Notes under the pieces: generated by a model | The model's database searches: none | The model's input: only the letters and a program-made list of their open reading frames with translations | What the model was told of the DNA's origin: nothing | DNA from: Bacteroidota bacterium | GTDB lineage: Bacteria; Bacteroidota; Bacteroidia; Bacteroidales; F082 | Assembly (NCBI GenBank): GCA_003232915.1 | Contig: QIKE01000147.1 | Span: 1-42,554, forward strand | DNA length: 42,554 nt | Reading direction: 5' to 3' | Part shown: in pieces, positions 24,529 through 33,935 of the stretch | Layout of the letters: each line of letters starts with the position of its first letter | Position numbering within the stretch: the stretch's first letter is position 1 | Made by a program: the position numbers and the translations under genes

Positions 24529-25795
24529 AGCGGGAATAGTAGCAGGATTGGTAATTTTGAGTTTGTTTGGTCGTGCACAAAACAATATTAACTCACCTTA
24601 TTCAAGGTACGGTCTTGGGGAATTATACGGCAAAAATATTAGTACCCGGCTTTTTAGTATGGGTGGTATTGCTTATGGTATTGCCGATCCTTATACCATT
24701 AATCAGGCTAATCCTGCTTCGTATGCCGCGTACGACTCGCTTTCGTTTTTGCTTGAAACCGGTATTTCAGGTAATATTGTTTCTCTTCAAAATACAGTTT
24801 CTTCCGAAAAGTCTAATTACGTTACACTCAGCCATTTTGCCGTGGGTTTTCCTATAACAAAATGGTGGCGTACAAGTTTAGGTATTTTACCTTATAGCAA
24901 AATAGGCTATAATGTGAAAGTAACGGTAAATTTGTCAAACTTTAGTAATGTAGTGAATGAACTAAATGGTGACGGTGGTTTGAATAGGTTATACTGGGGC
25001 AACGGATTTAAGTTGGGTAAAAATTTACGTGTCGGTTTCAATGCTCTTTATGTTTTTGGCGAAGAACGTAATAGTAGCATTATTTATTTCCCCGATTCGG
25101 CGTTTATCATTGGTACTAAATCGTTGTATAAAAACCGCGGCAGCGATTTTTTGTTCGACTATGGAATTCAATACGATTTTCACTTTAAAAATATGCGGAT
25201 ATTAACACTTGGCGCAACTTACAGCAATCAAACAAACTTTAAGGTAAAAAGAAGTTATTTGTTTGAAACATTAACAGGTGGACACAATGAAATTGTTGAA
25301 AAAGTAAAAGATACTCTTGCTTATCAATCTCAAGAAACGGGAACCCTGTTAATGCCCAATCGATTTGGTATAGGTTTTTCATATACACAAAAAGGAAACT
25401 GGACAGTAGGTGCCGATTATAATTGGGAAAACTGGAAAAGCTATCGTTTTTTTGGCACCAACGATTCATTGCAAAATTCTTGGAAAGTGGCTGTTGGCGG
25501 CGAATATATCCCTAAGCATACCAGTATTTCGCCTTTATATAAAAGGATGAGTTATCGCATGGGATTCAGATACCATCAAACTTATATCAACATACGGAAG
25601 CACTCCATCAATGTTCTTGGCATAAGTTTTGGTGTTAAATTTCCTATGAAACGTTCCAAAACCACCATTAACCTCGGTATTGAATTTGGCCAAAGAGGAA
25701 CATTGCAGGATAATCTACTTAAGGAAAACTTCTTTAATTTTTCTCTGGGACTTTCTATCTTAGAACACTGGTTTTATAAACAAAAATATCAATAA
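24515..25795 (+). CDS. Outer-membrane beta-barrel protein, FadL/OMPP1-like
   Basis: About 426 aa. Two consecutive ATGs (24515, 24518) overlap the coaX end by 14 nt; the track starts at a TTG. The signal peptide ends ILSLFGRAQ, with Gln next. The mature part starts NNINSPYSRYGLGELYGKN and has the PFSMGG/NQANPASYAAYDSLSF pattern of Bacteroidetes OMPP1/FadL-like barrel proteins, with alternating strands to an aromatic end. Proteins of this type occur beside coaX throughout Bacteroidetes. The transported substrate is unknown. Confidence 0.8.
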   Translation: MMKIRAGIVAGLVILSLFGRAQNNINSPYSRYGLGELYGKNISTRLFSMGGIAYGIADPYTINQANPASYAAYDSLSFLLETGISGNIVSLQNTVSSEKSNYVTLSHFAVGFPITKWWRTSLGILPYSKIGYNVKVTVNLSNFSNVVNELNGDGGLNRLYWGNGFKLGKNLRVGFNALYVFGEERNSSIIYFPDSAFIIGTKSLYKNRGSDFLFDYGIQYDFHFKNMRILTLGATYSNQTNFKVKRSYLFETLTGGHNEIVEKVKDTLAYQSQETGTLLMPNRFGIGFSYTQKGNWTVGADYNWENWKSYRFFGTNDSLQNSWKVAVGGEYIPKHTSISPLYKRMSYRMGFRYHQTYINIRKHSINVLGISFGVKFPMKRSKTTINLGIEFGQRGTLQDNLLKENFFNFSLGLSILEHWFYKQKYQ

Positions 25796-25813
25796 ATATA
25801 AACACTTGAAAAA

Positions 25814-27208
25814 ATGAAGACAAAATTGTTGATTCTATTATTCGTTTTGGGACTGGGTTTTTCAGTTGTTGCTCGGCAGCCGATAAAAAATCATCTACCT
25901 CAGAATGATAGTAGTAAATACGGAAAAGACAGCGCGACTTGCGTGATGAACTTATCGCTATATCGCGAGTCGTATCGCTTGTGGAGAGCTAGCCACTACA
26001 AAAATACTTCAATTAATGATATTACCAAACCATGGAGATGGTGTTTTTTAAACTGCCCTCGTTCTAGCGAAAATTTGTATGTCGATGGTGTAAAAATTTT
26101 TAAATACCGTATTAGAAAAACTCAAAATGAAAAAACAAAAGATGCCTTAATAGATACTTTAATGATGATTTTCGACCAACGTCTCAAATACTTTCCTAAT
26201 CATTATAAAACCCACAAATCTCAGAAAGGTATTGTCCTCGGTCGGAAAGGCGTAGCATTGTATCAGTTGAAGCCAAAAGATTATGAAGAGGCTTACCCGA
26301 TATTGAAAAAATCTATAGAACTTGAAAAACAAAATAGCAAAGGTGCCGTATTAATTTATTATTTTAGAACTATTACCAAAATGGCTATGGCAGGTAAAAT
26401 TGATACCGTTCAGGTGGTTGATGCTTACGACCAAATTAGTAATTATATTGATGCCGGTATTAAAAAATATAAAGCACTAGGCAATACTAAGAAACTTGCA
26501 GAGTATGAAAGTTTTAAAGGAAATATTGATGATACTTTCGATCCTTTTGCCACATGTACCGATTTAGTAAGAATTTATCAGAAAAAACTTGATGCAGCTC
26601 CGAATGATATTGATTTATTAAAAAAAATAATCTATTTACTCGAAAAAAAAAGATGTGTTGAATCGTCTTTGTATTTCAACGCCAATATCAGCCTATACAA
26701 AGCCGACCCATCACCCGAATCGGCTTATCTTATCGGAAAAATGATGTTAAACAAGAAACGGTATGCCGATGCTATTGCTTATTTGCAGAGTGCAACCAAA
26801 ATGGAGGATAAGGAAAAAGTCGACGATGCTTATATGTTTCTTGCTATGGCCTATCGTGTTTTGAATAAGTTTGTAAATGCACGTAATATGGCACTAAAAG
26901 CTGTTGAAATTAACCCGCATAACGGTAATGCATATTTTTTGATTGGCGATATGTATGCCGAAAGCGCCTCAAAATGCGGCAGTAACGATCTTACATCGAA
27001 AGTAGCTTATTGGGCAGCGGTGGATAAGTTTATTCAGGCAAAAAAAGCCGATCCCGAGTTAACCGATGTTATGAACAAACGGATAGCTATTTATAAGGCG
27101 CATTTTCCTACAACCGAAACATTGTTTTTTTATAATATAAAAGTAGGCGATAAATATACAGTTCCTTGTTGGATTAACGAAGTAACTATTGTTAGAGCTT
27201 CTAATTAG
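25814..27208 (+). CDS. Exported TPR-repeat protein
   Basis: 464 aa with an N-terminal signal peptide (MKTKLLILLFVLGLGFSVVA). Tetratricopeptide-like helices are clear in the C-terminal half: YLIGKMMLNKKRYADAIAYL, AYMFLAMAYRVLNKFVNARN and AYFLIGDMYAESASKCG. The N-terminal part has conserved-looking WRWCFLNCPRSSENLYVDG. Periplasmic scaffolding is likely; no enzyme motif is seen. It lies 18 nt after the barrel protein and 20 nt before lptC, consistent with a shared operon tied to envelope assembly. Confidence 0.85.
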   Translation: MKTKLLILLFVLGLGFSVVARQPIKNHLPQNDSSKYGKDSATCVMNLSLYRESYRLWRASHYKNTSINDITKPWRWCFLNCPRSSENLYVDGVKIFKYRIRKTQNEKTKDALIDTLMMIFDQRLKYFPNHYKTHKSQKGIVLGRKGVALYQLKPKDYEEAYPILKKSIELEKQNSKGAVLIYYFRTITKMAMAGKIDTVQVVDAYDQISNYIDAGIKKYKALGNTKKLAEYESFKGNIDDTFDPFATCTDLVRIYQKKLDAAPNDIDLLKKIIYLLEKKRCVESSLYFNANISLYKADPSPESAYLIGKMMLNKKRYADAIAYLQSATKMEDKEKVDDAYMFLAMAYRVLNKFVNARNMALKAVEINPHNGNAYFLIGDMYAESASKCGSNDLTSKVAYWAAVDKFIQAKKADPELTDVMNKRIAIYKAHFPTTETLFFYNIKVGDKYTVPCWINEVTIVRASN

Positions 27209-27228
27209 GAAAGGTTAAAAGATACTTC

Positions 27229-27798
27229 ATGAAGCCTGAAAATTTTTTGAAAAGCATCCTTATTATTTTAACAATGGGGGTGCTTTTTTCGTGTGAAAAT
27301 TCTTTGGAAAAAGTAATGCAAATTTCTTCTTCAGATACTCTTGCTCTGCTTACTGCCGATAGTATTGATTTCTTTCGCAGCGATTCGGGTCGATTGCAAA
27401 TGGAGTTGAAAGCTCCGTTGATGAGAAAATTCGGCGGCAAAAACCCTTATACCGATTTTCCCAAAGGCTTTTATGTGGTATTTTACGATACTTCCGGACA
27501 ACTTGTTTCGCGTATTTCAGCCAACTATGGTATTAACTTGGAAAATGAAAATCGTCTCGAAGCCCGCAACAATGTGATAATTTATAATTTTAAAACCAAA
27601 GAACAATTGAACACCGAAAGCCTTGTTTGGGACAAGAGAAAAAAGGAAATATTTTCGCATGCTTTTGTAAAAATAACTACTCCCGATAAAGTGATTTTCG
27701 GCGATAGTATATGGGCCAACGAGTCGTTCAGTAAACGTAAAATCTATGGGGTGAGAGCAACCATTGAAGTTGAAGAAGATTCAACATCAGATTATTAA
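27229..27798 (+). CDS. lptC: LPS export ABC transporter periplasmic protein LptC
   Basis: 189 aa. It begins with a lipoprotein-like signal (ILIILTMGVLFSC, Cys about 22). The body is a single LptC/OstA-like beta-jellyroll: SDTLALLTADSIDFFRSDSG, KGFYVVFYDTSGQLVSRISA, NNVIIYNFKTKEQLNTESLV and KVIFGDSIWANESFS. LptC links the LptB2FG extractor to the periplasmic LptA bridge. A lipid-anchored form instead of a transmembrane helix is usual in this phylum. Position: fourth gene of the coaX run, followed by the CBS/CorC gene. Confidence 0.85.
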   Translation: MKPENFLKSILIILTMGVLFSCENSLEKVMQISSSDTLALLTADSIDFFRSDSGRLQMELKAPLMRKFGGKNPYTDFPKGFYVVFYDTSGQLVSRISANYGINLENENRLEARNNVIIYNFKTKEQLNTESLVWDKRKKEIFSHAFVKITTPDKVIFGDSIWANESFSKRKIYGVRATIEVEEDSTSDY

Positions 27799-27853
27799 TA
27801 AATGTTATACTGTTTTTATGATTCTGAAAATTTGTACTTTAGCCTTTTAAACT

Positions 27854-29119
27854 ATGGTTACAATTTGGATAGTCATCATCACTCTTGGTTTCTCCGCTTT
27901 TTTTTCGGGGATGGAAATAGCTTTTGTTAGTTCCAATCGACTGAAACAAGAACTGGATATGAAGAGAAATATCTACTCGGCACGACTTTTATCAGAGTTT
28001 TATAATAATCCTTCGCGATTTATCGGAGCTTTGCTGCTCGGCAATAATGTGGCATTGGTAATTTACGGTATGGCTACGGCTGCTTGGCTCGAACCGGTTA
28101 TTCGGCAACATCTACCTGTTGCACTTCAATCTGAATTTATAGTGCTACTTACCCAAACCATACTGTCAACGTTGCTTATTTTGATAGTAGCCGAGTTCTT
28201 ACCTAAAATATTTTTTAGGCTAAATCCTAATGCCATTTTAAAATCGTTGGCTTTACCGGTTTGGGTACTGTATTATTTGCTTTATCCACTTATATTTATA
28301 TATATAGGTGTGGCCGAATTTATTTTGCAAAAAATATTCAGAGTGAAAATAAATGAGGAAACATATACTTTCAGCGCCTTCGACCTTGATGAATATGTGA
28401 AAAATTTTAGGATAGAAGACCAAGACACGGAAGAGTTGAACCAAGAAATGCAAATGATTCAGAATGCTATGGAGTTTAAAAATGTAAAACTCCGCGATTG
28501 TATGATACCCCGTACCGAAATAATTGCCCTCGAAATTAATGAAAGTGTTGACATTTTGCGAAAAATGTTTACCGAAACAGGTCATTCCAAAATAATGATT
28601 TACAAAGAAAATATCGACAACCTTCAGGCCTATGTTCATGCTTATGATATGTTTTGTAAACCCAAAAAGATTGGCGAAGTTGTCAGACCGGTGGATGTAT
28701 ATCCCGAAACTATGGCTGCCAAAGAATTGTTGAACCTTTTTATCCAAAATCATAAAAGTGTTGCAGTAGTAGTTGACGAGTTTGGCGGAACTTCGGGAAT
28801 GGTTACTATGGAAGATATTATTGAAGAAATATTCGGCGAAATTGAGGATGAATACGATTTGGAAGAAGAAGTGGAAAAACAAATTTCACACAGTGAATAT
28901 GTATTTTCGGCACGAATGGAAATTGATTACATAAACGAAAAATACAAGTTGAACATTCCCGTTTCGGAAGAATATGAAACCCTTGCCGGTTTTATCATCC
29001 ATCATTATAAGAGTATTCCCTGTATCGACGAGAAAATAAGCATTATACCGTTTCGTTTTACCATAACAAAAGCTAGCGACAATCGCCTCGAAGAAGTACA
29101 TCTGGTTGTGGAAAATTAA
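27854..29119 (+). CDS. CNNM/hemolysin-family protein with CBS pair and CorC domain
   Basis: 421 aa. An N-terminal DUF21/CNNM membrane region (about residues 1-140: LGFSAFFSGMEIAFVSSNRL, LLGNNVALVIYGMATAAW, AEFLPKIFF) is followed by a CBS-domain pair (about 200-320: LRDCMIPRTEIIALEI, VAVVVDEFGGTSGMVTMEDI) and a C-terminal CorC_HlyC domain (LAGFIIHHYKSIPCIDEKIS). The family is linked to Mg2+/Co2+ transport or resistance; related Flavobacteria proteins include GldE. The precise role is inferred. It ends the plus-strand run and a gap of about 690 bp follows. Confidence 0.9.
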   Translation: MVTIWIVIITLGFSAFFSGMEIAFVSSNRLKQELDMKRNIYSARLLSEFYNNPSRFIGALLLGNNVALVIYGMATAAWLEPVIRQHLPVALQSEFIVLLTQTILSTLLILIVAEFLPKIFFRLNPNAILKSLALPVWVLYYLLYPLIFIYIGVAEFILQKIFRVKINEETYTFSAFDLDEYVKNFRIEDQDTEELNQEMQMIQNAMEFKNVKLRDCMIPRTEIIALEINESVDILRKMFTETGHSKIMIYKENIDNLQAYVHAYDMFCKPKKIGEVVRPVDVYPETMAAKELLNLFIQNHKSVAVVVDEFGGTSGMVTMEDIIEEIFGEIEDEYDLEEEVEKQISHSEYVFSARMEIDYINEKYKLNIPVSEEYETLAGFIIHHYKSIPCIDEKISIIPFRFTITKASDNRLEEVHLVVEN

Positions 29120-29810
29120 CCTAACTTAAAAATAGTAAATCGTTATACCTTCACTAACAGAATACTGTGATTTTACTTTTGCAATTGGGGCACTACTTTT
29201 GTTTTTCTAATAAAAGACCGGTTTTTATAACAAAGTGCATCATAAATTTTTTGTTGGTCAGTTGTCGCATGTGTAATCAATTTGGAATATATTTTCTCAG
29301 ACCCTTTTTTATTGATACTTACTATTGAGACTTGTTGACTTTGCATTCTTTCAACAATACTAATTCAACTATAAATGATGTGGTGTTCTTTTAATTTGTG
29401 CCGAATACAATGCGCAATGTAACCGGATAAGCACAAACTTTTTGATTGCACTTATTCTGCTAAATTTTATTACGTTGTTGCCACCAGTGTTTTTTTGTCA
29501 CCAAGTTCATAATGAATATACCGGACATATTGCATTAAATATGATATAAGTGAATTACAATAGATCATAAGTTCCGAAATAAATGATTAGATATCAAAAC
29601 AAGTGTAACGAAGAAATTGGTGTTTTCTAACAATCACTAAATAATATATCAATAATAAAAGTCGACTCTTTGTGCCTTATTTTAATCACCTTAAAATTAT
29701 ATATGCTTGTTTATCAGCATAATATGAAGGTTATAATTTTAGTTACTTAACCAATACGTCGTTTTTGAAGATACTGGCTGGCAAATTATTAACAAGTTAG
29801 TACTTCAAAG
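29120..29810. other. Long intergenic gap with one unassigned short ORF
   Basis: No recognised gene. A 57-codon minus-strand frame (29346-29173; MQSQQVSIVSINKKGSEKIY, then HATTDQQKIYDALCYKNRSF) is the most protein-like sequence and may be a remnant; I cannot assign it to a family. The rest is AT-rich with no clear terminator or repeat. Confidence 0.3.
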
Positions 29811-31325
29811 CTATTTTATAAACCTGAATATTTTATTCCAACGGATTTTTCCATCTAACCACGTTTTGTTAGGATCGAGAGAGAGCCAAACAAATTCGGC
29901 TTTACCCTCAATATGATTTTCGGGAACAAAGCCCCAATAGCGTGAGTCGGCCGAGTTGTCGCGGTTATCGCCCATCATCCAATAATAATTCATTTTAAAA
30001 GTATAGCGGTCTGTAGCTTTACCGTTGATATACACTTTGCCGTTCTTTACTTTAAATTTGTTACCTTCATAAACTCTGATAGCACGCCGATAAATAGGTA
30101 TGGTTTTGGCATTGAGGGTAACAGTAGCGCCTTTTTTGGGTATCCAGATAGGCCCGTAATTATCACGATTCCAATGATGAAGCGAATCGTATGGGAAAAC
30201 ATCCCTATCCCATTCGCCAACCGGAGTGTTAAAGACTTCGATTTTTTTAACTATCGGCAATTTTTTCAATGCATCACGAGCTTCGCTGGTAAGCATATAA
30301 ACGAATTCGCCCGGCATAGCTGTACGGCCACCTTCGGTAATGTTTAAACGATCAAGAATTTTCGGATTGATGCTATTGCCGTCAGTGAAAACGTAATATT
30401 GAAATTGTGGTTTGCCGGGGTTATGATTTTCTATACCGTCAATAAAAACTTTTCTGTTGATAATTTGAAGTGTATCGCCGGGAAGTCCAATACAACGTTT
30501 GATGAAATTTTCGCGTTTATCAACCGGGCGATAGATAATGTCGCCAAAATTTCGTTTATCCGACCATACTCTTTTCCGGCCAAATTTTTTTACTAAAGAA
30601 TAGTAGCTTCTATTACTCTGAAATCGTGTGGATACCGTATCGCCGGCAGGATAGTTAAAAACTACAGCATCGTTGCGTTGCACTGTTCCCAAACCGGGAA
30701 AACGATAATAAGGTATGTGTATCCATTCGAGGTACGATTTTGTCGATTTCGTTAACGGCAATGTGTGATGTACGAAAGGAAAGGATAATGGCGTGTTGGG
30801 GACCTTAGGACCGTAAGCAATTTTACTGACAAATAAATAGTCGCCAACAAGCAACGACTTTTCCATTGACGACGTGGGAATGGTATAAGCTTCTATTAAA
30901 AACGTACGAATAATGGTAGCAGCCACTACCGCAAAAACGATGGCATCGGTCCATTCGCGTACAACACTTTTTTTTGGCTCTTCCCTTTTGTCGGGATCCA
31001 CAAAAATTTCACCTTTTTTAAAAGCAAGATACGGAAAATATAGAAAAGGAAATACAACAGCTAAAAATTGCTCACCCAACCCAAACTTTTTAAAACATTT
31101 GGCCATCTCCACTAACATTAGCATATACATAAACACGTTGATGAAAGGAAACAACAACAGGGCGTACCACCATAAAGATTTTTTGATGATTCTTAAAAAA
31201 ACATAGAGATTGTAAAAAGGAATCAATGTTTCCCAACCTTTACGTCCGGCTTTTTCAAATTGTATCCATAAAAAAAACGTGGGAACGGTAAACAAAATAG
31301 GAATAACAATAAGTAACTCTATCAT
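29811..31325 (-). CDS. lepB: Signal peptidase I, extended Bacteroidetes form
   Basis: 504 aa, much longer than the E. coli enzyme. Residues 1-100 are hydrophobic, with the WETLIPFYNLYVFLRIIKKS segment typical of DUF5684-like N-termini. Then comes the catalytic region: EAYTIPTSSMEKSLLVGDYL (the nucleophile Ser precedes Met, about residue 153), the general-base Lys in NFIKRCIGLPGDTLQI, and box E MMGDNRDNSADSRYWGFVPE. A long insertion separates Ser and Lys, as is usual in this phylum. It cleaves signal peptides at the inner membrane. Several exported proteins in this window would be its substrates. Confidence 0.95.
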   Translation of the reverse strand: MIELLIVIPILFTVPTFFLWIQFEKAGRKGWETLIPFYNLYVFLRIIKKSLWWYALLLFPFINVFMYMLMLVEMAKCFKKFGLGEQFLAVVFPFLYFPYLAFKKGEIFVDPDKREEPKKSVVREWTDAIVFAVVAATIIRTFLIEAYTIPTSSMEKSLLVGDYLFVSKIAYGPKVPNTPLSFPFVHHTLPLTKSTKSYLEWIHIPYYRFPGLGTVQRNDAVVFNYPAGDTVSTRFQSNRSYYSLVKKFGRKRVWSDKRNFGDIIYRPVDKRENFIKRCIGLPGDTLQIINRKVFIDGIENHNPGKPQFQYYVFTDGNSINPKILDRLNITEGGRTAMPGEFVYMLTSEARDALKKLPIVKKIEVFNTPVGEWDRDVFPYDSLHHWNRDNYGPIWIPKKGATVTLNAKTIPIYRRAIRVYEGNKFKVKNGKVYINGKATDRYTFKMNYYWMMGDNRDNSADSRYWGFVPENHIEGKAEFVWLSLDPNKTWLDGKIRWNKIFRFIK

Positions 31326-31570
31326 GGAAATAGTTTTTCGTTTTATAATGTTGCAAAATAATATCTTTCAACAAAAATCACAGGTTAAAATTTGTTAATA
31401 ATATCATAAGAAAAAAACAGACCCTGTGTATTTTGCTTTCGTTGCAAAACTACAAAAATTAAACTATGGATTTATAAAAAGGCAGAGAGCACGAAAACAA
31501 TCTTCATACTTCATATTTAATTTGGCAACAGTTTTCAGACGCTACGTCCGTGTTTCAGTTCTTAGATTTT

Positions 31571-33073
31571 CTACCAATTGATGTAATGCACTATAAACCC
31601 TGTAGCTTTGTACGACTTAATAATCTGACTACGAGAAACAGCAGCTTTGTTTTTTGTGAGAAATGCATTGGAGGTACGATGCCCGCTATCAGTTTTACCC
31701 CAGTTGGGAACGGTTTTCACCAAAATATCATTGAATTTATAATTCAAATCGTAATCGGTTTTTTCTAAATGTATATTACTGATATACAAATGATATTTGG
31801 ATTTTCCATTTCCCGATGGATTACAATAGCACGACGAAAAAACATAATAGTAGAAAGGTCCAACATCATAATTTGGTAAAGTTGAGTTAATAAAAATACT
31901 ATTACCGGTATCTTGTTTTTTTGCAGGATTAATATTATTGCGATATATGCTGCCGATAAATTCGTAGCAAATGGTAATGCCGGCCAAAAGAATATCTTGG
32001 TCGCCGTCGCCATCATAATCTCCCCACAATGCTATGCCATTGCTAACACCTGGCAAGCCGGTTATCACATTTTCGAAATCGAAGGCTAAATTATTTTTGT
32101 AAACCAAAGTGTAAGGTCGTTCCATCGACTCGCCTGTCAATAAAATATCCACAGCACCGTCGTTATCGTAATCGGCCACATCAATTGTGCAATTTTTCAA
32201 ACCTCTAATGGCCACTGGAACCTCTCTGAAAAAAGCACGACCATCGTTAGAATAAAGCATAAAAACCGGAAATCCATCGGCATCTTCACCACTAATAACA
32301 AAATCAAGATCTTTGTCGCCATCGAAATCTGCCCAAGCACAATCGCTATTTTTTAACGGGTAAAACGATTGAGCAAGACGAACATAATTTCCGTTTTCGT
32401 TTTTATAAACTGCCGTAAAAGGTTTTTCACCGATATTACCGGTTATTAATATATCAAGGTAGCCATCGTTATCAAAATCACCCCAGCGGGCACTTCCATG
32501 ATAAACACCAGGTACATTTATCATCTTTTCTGAAAATAAGCCTTTGTTATTTTGATAAATTACCGTAGCCAATTGGTTGTTGTATCGTTTGCCTGTAACC
32601 AAAATATCAAGATCGCCATCATGGTCGTAGTCGCCCCAATCCAAAGAGCCATCACTGACGGCGGCAAACGGTTCATTAACAGGAGAAAAACGGCGATTAC
32701 CATTGTTACGATACAATTTCATAATTAACTGATTGGACTTGTTAACACCGGTAATAATAATGTCATCATCGCCATTGTGGTCGTAATCGGCTATGGCGAC
32801 AGATCCTTGCGAAAGCGCCGGAAACGGCGAATTGATAATGTTGAATTTATCTTTGGCAACAATTTTTGCATATTGCGACACAACAAAATTGCTTTTAACG
32901 CTGTAATATTCTCCAGCAAGAAATGCGTTGGCATGGTTATTTTTCGTGTTTATCCAACCGGCAACCGGTTCGATAACACCACGAAAGCCACTGTGTATTT
33001 CGGTGAAAACTTGAGATTGACTATATGTTCCTAATATTGTTAGGATACTCAAAACAAATAAAAATTTTCTCAT
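31571..33073 (-). CDS. Secreted FG-GAP/VCBS repeat protein
   Basis: 500 aa with a signal peptide (MRKFLFVLSILTILGTYSQS). At least six repeats carry the Ca2+-binding D-x-D-x-D-G type loop: ADYDHNGDDDIIITG, GDYDHDGDLDILVTG, GDFDNDGYLDILITG, ADFDGDKDLDFVISG, ADYDNDGAVDILLTG and GDYDGDGDQDILLAG. This predicts an integrin-like beta-propeller. No T9SS sorting domain is obvious at the C-terminus (ATGFIVHYINW), so its export fate is unclear. It could be a surface adhesin or part of a polysaccharide-handling system; neither is shown by sequence. Confidence 0.88.
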   Translation of the reverse strand: MRKFLFVLSILTILGTYSQSQVFTEIHSGFRGVIEPVAGWINTKNNHANAFLAGEYYSVKSNFVVSQYAKIVAKDKFNIINSPFPALSQGSVAIADYDHNGDDDIIITGVNKSNQLIMKLYRNNGNRRFSPVNEPFAAVSDGSLDWGDYDHDGDLDILVTGKRYNNQLATVIYQNNKGLFSEKMINVPGVYHGSARWGDFDNDGYLDILITGNIGEKPFTAVYKNENGNYVRLAQSFYPLKNSDCAWADFDGDKDLDFVISGEDADGFPVFMLYSNDGRAFFREVPVAIRGLKNCTIDVADYDNDGAVDILLTGESMERPYTLVYKNNLAFDFENVITGLPGVSNGIALWGDYDGDGDQDILLAGITICYEFIGSIYRNNINPAKKQDTGNSIFINSTLPNYDVGPFYYYVFSSCYCNPSGNGKSKYHLYISNIHLEKTDYDLNYKFNDILVKTVPNWGKTDSGHRTSNAFLTKNKAAVSRSQIIKSYKATGFIVHYINW

Positions 33074-33123
33074 AAAGAAATGAGTTAATAATTAAGCCCC
33101 CAAAATAAAAAGAAATAGTTGTC

Positions 33124-33504
33124 TTAAGCTATGTATTGCGAAATCTTTTTCAACAAGATTTCCCTATTAATAGGCTTTATGATAACATCGTCGAAAACCT
33201 TTCGTTTATCTTCTTTTCTCAGCTCTGAAGTTCCGGTGGTTTGACATATAATAGGCAACGTATGTTTTTGCTGCTTAATTTTTAGTGCTGTTTCGTAACC
33301 ATCAAGACCGGGCATATGAAAATCCATTAATATTAAATCAAGTTGCATTTTCGAATTGAAAAAGTCGATGGCTTGGTAGCCGTTTTCCGCCCAAAAAACC
33401 TCGGCACCCGAATCTCGTAAGAGTCCTCTTATAAGAATATAATTGATTTTTACATCGTCAACCACAAGAATTACTTTTCCTGTAATCAGATTATTGATTA
33501 TCAT
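33124..33504 (-). CDS. Stand-alone response regulator receiver domain
   Basis: 126 aa, one CheY-like domain. The acidic pair is VVDD (Asp16, Asp17), the phosphoacceptor is Asp61 in LILMDFHMPGLDGY, the switch Thr is in CQTTG and the conserved Lys is Lys110 in VIIKPINRE. There is no output domain and no kinase nearby, so it may act by protein contact or serve in a phosphorelay. The track start (MIINNLITGKVILVVDD) is an ATG and gives a normal length. It lies 50 bp upstream of the FG-GAP gene on the same strand. Confidence 0.9.
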   Translation of the reverse strand: MIINNLITGKVILVVDDVKINYILIRGLLRDSGAEVFWAENGYQAIDFFNSKMQLDLILMDFHMPGLDGYETALKIKQQKHTLPIICQTTGTSELRKEDKRKVFDDVIIKPINREILLKKISQYIA

Positions 33505-33935
33505 TTTATTGTTGTTTGCATGTATTAGTACTGGAGATTTACTGTCTATATTAAATCAATTTTATCTATATCTAATATTGTGCCAAATTTTTAAAACACA
33601 AGTATATAGAATTTTGCAAGAGTAGTTTTGAATGTTTCTCTTTAAAATAATAAAGGGATATTCTCGAAATGGGAAAGTTGCTAAGCAATAAACATGGCTA
33701 GATAAAATTTTGATATGTCAGAAAAAGTAATATGTGGTTTTTCATTTACGTTGTCAAATTACAAAGAAATAGCTACTTCGTCGCATTTCAAATAGCAACT
33801 TGATTACCATATTACAACCAATTATCTCATTAACCAATTATCACATTATCACGAATTACGGCATCTTACTCCAATGTTCCCTTGCACGCTCTTACTTTAA
33901 CATTTTCCAATGAAAATTTTGAAAATAATTATTTA
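33505..33935. other. Intergenic region with short repeats
   Basis: No gene. Positions 33768-33795 are a reverse-complement copy (25 of 28 matching by eye) of 37915-37942. Positions 33816-33831 and 33832-33847 are a back-to-back 16-bp tandem pair (AACCAATTATCTCATT / AACCAATTATCACATT) with one difference. Confidence 0.55.

Noticed and set aside
33816-33847. CRISPR-like repeat
   Set aside because: Only two adjacent 16-bp units with no spacer between them; this is a short tandem duplication.
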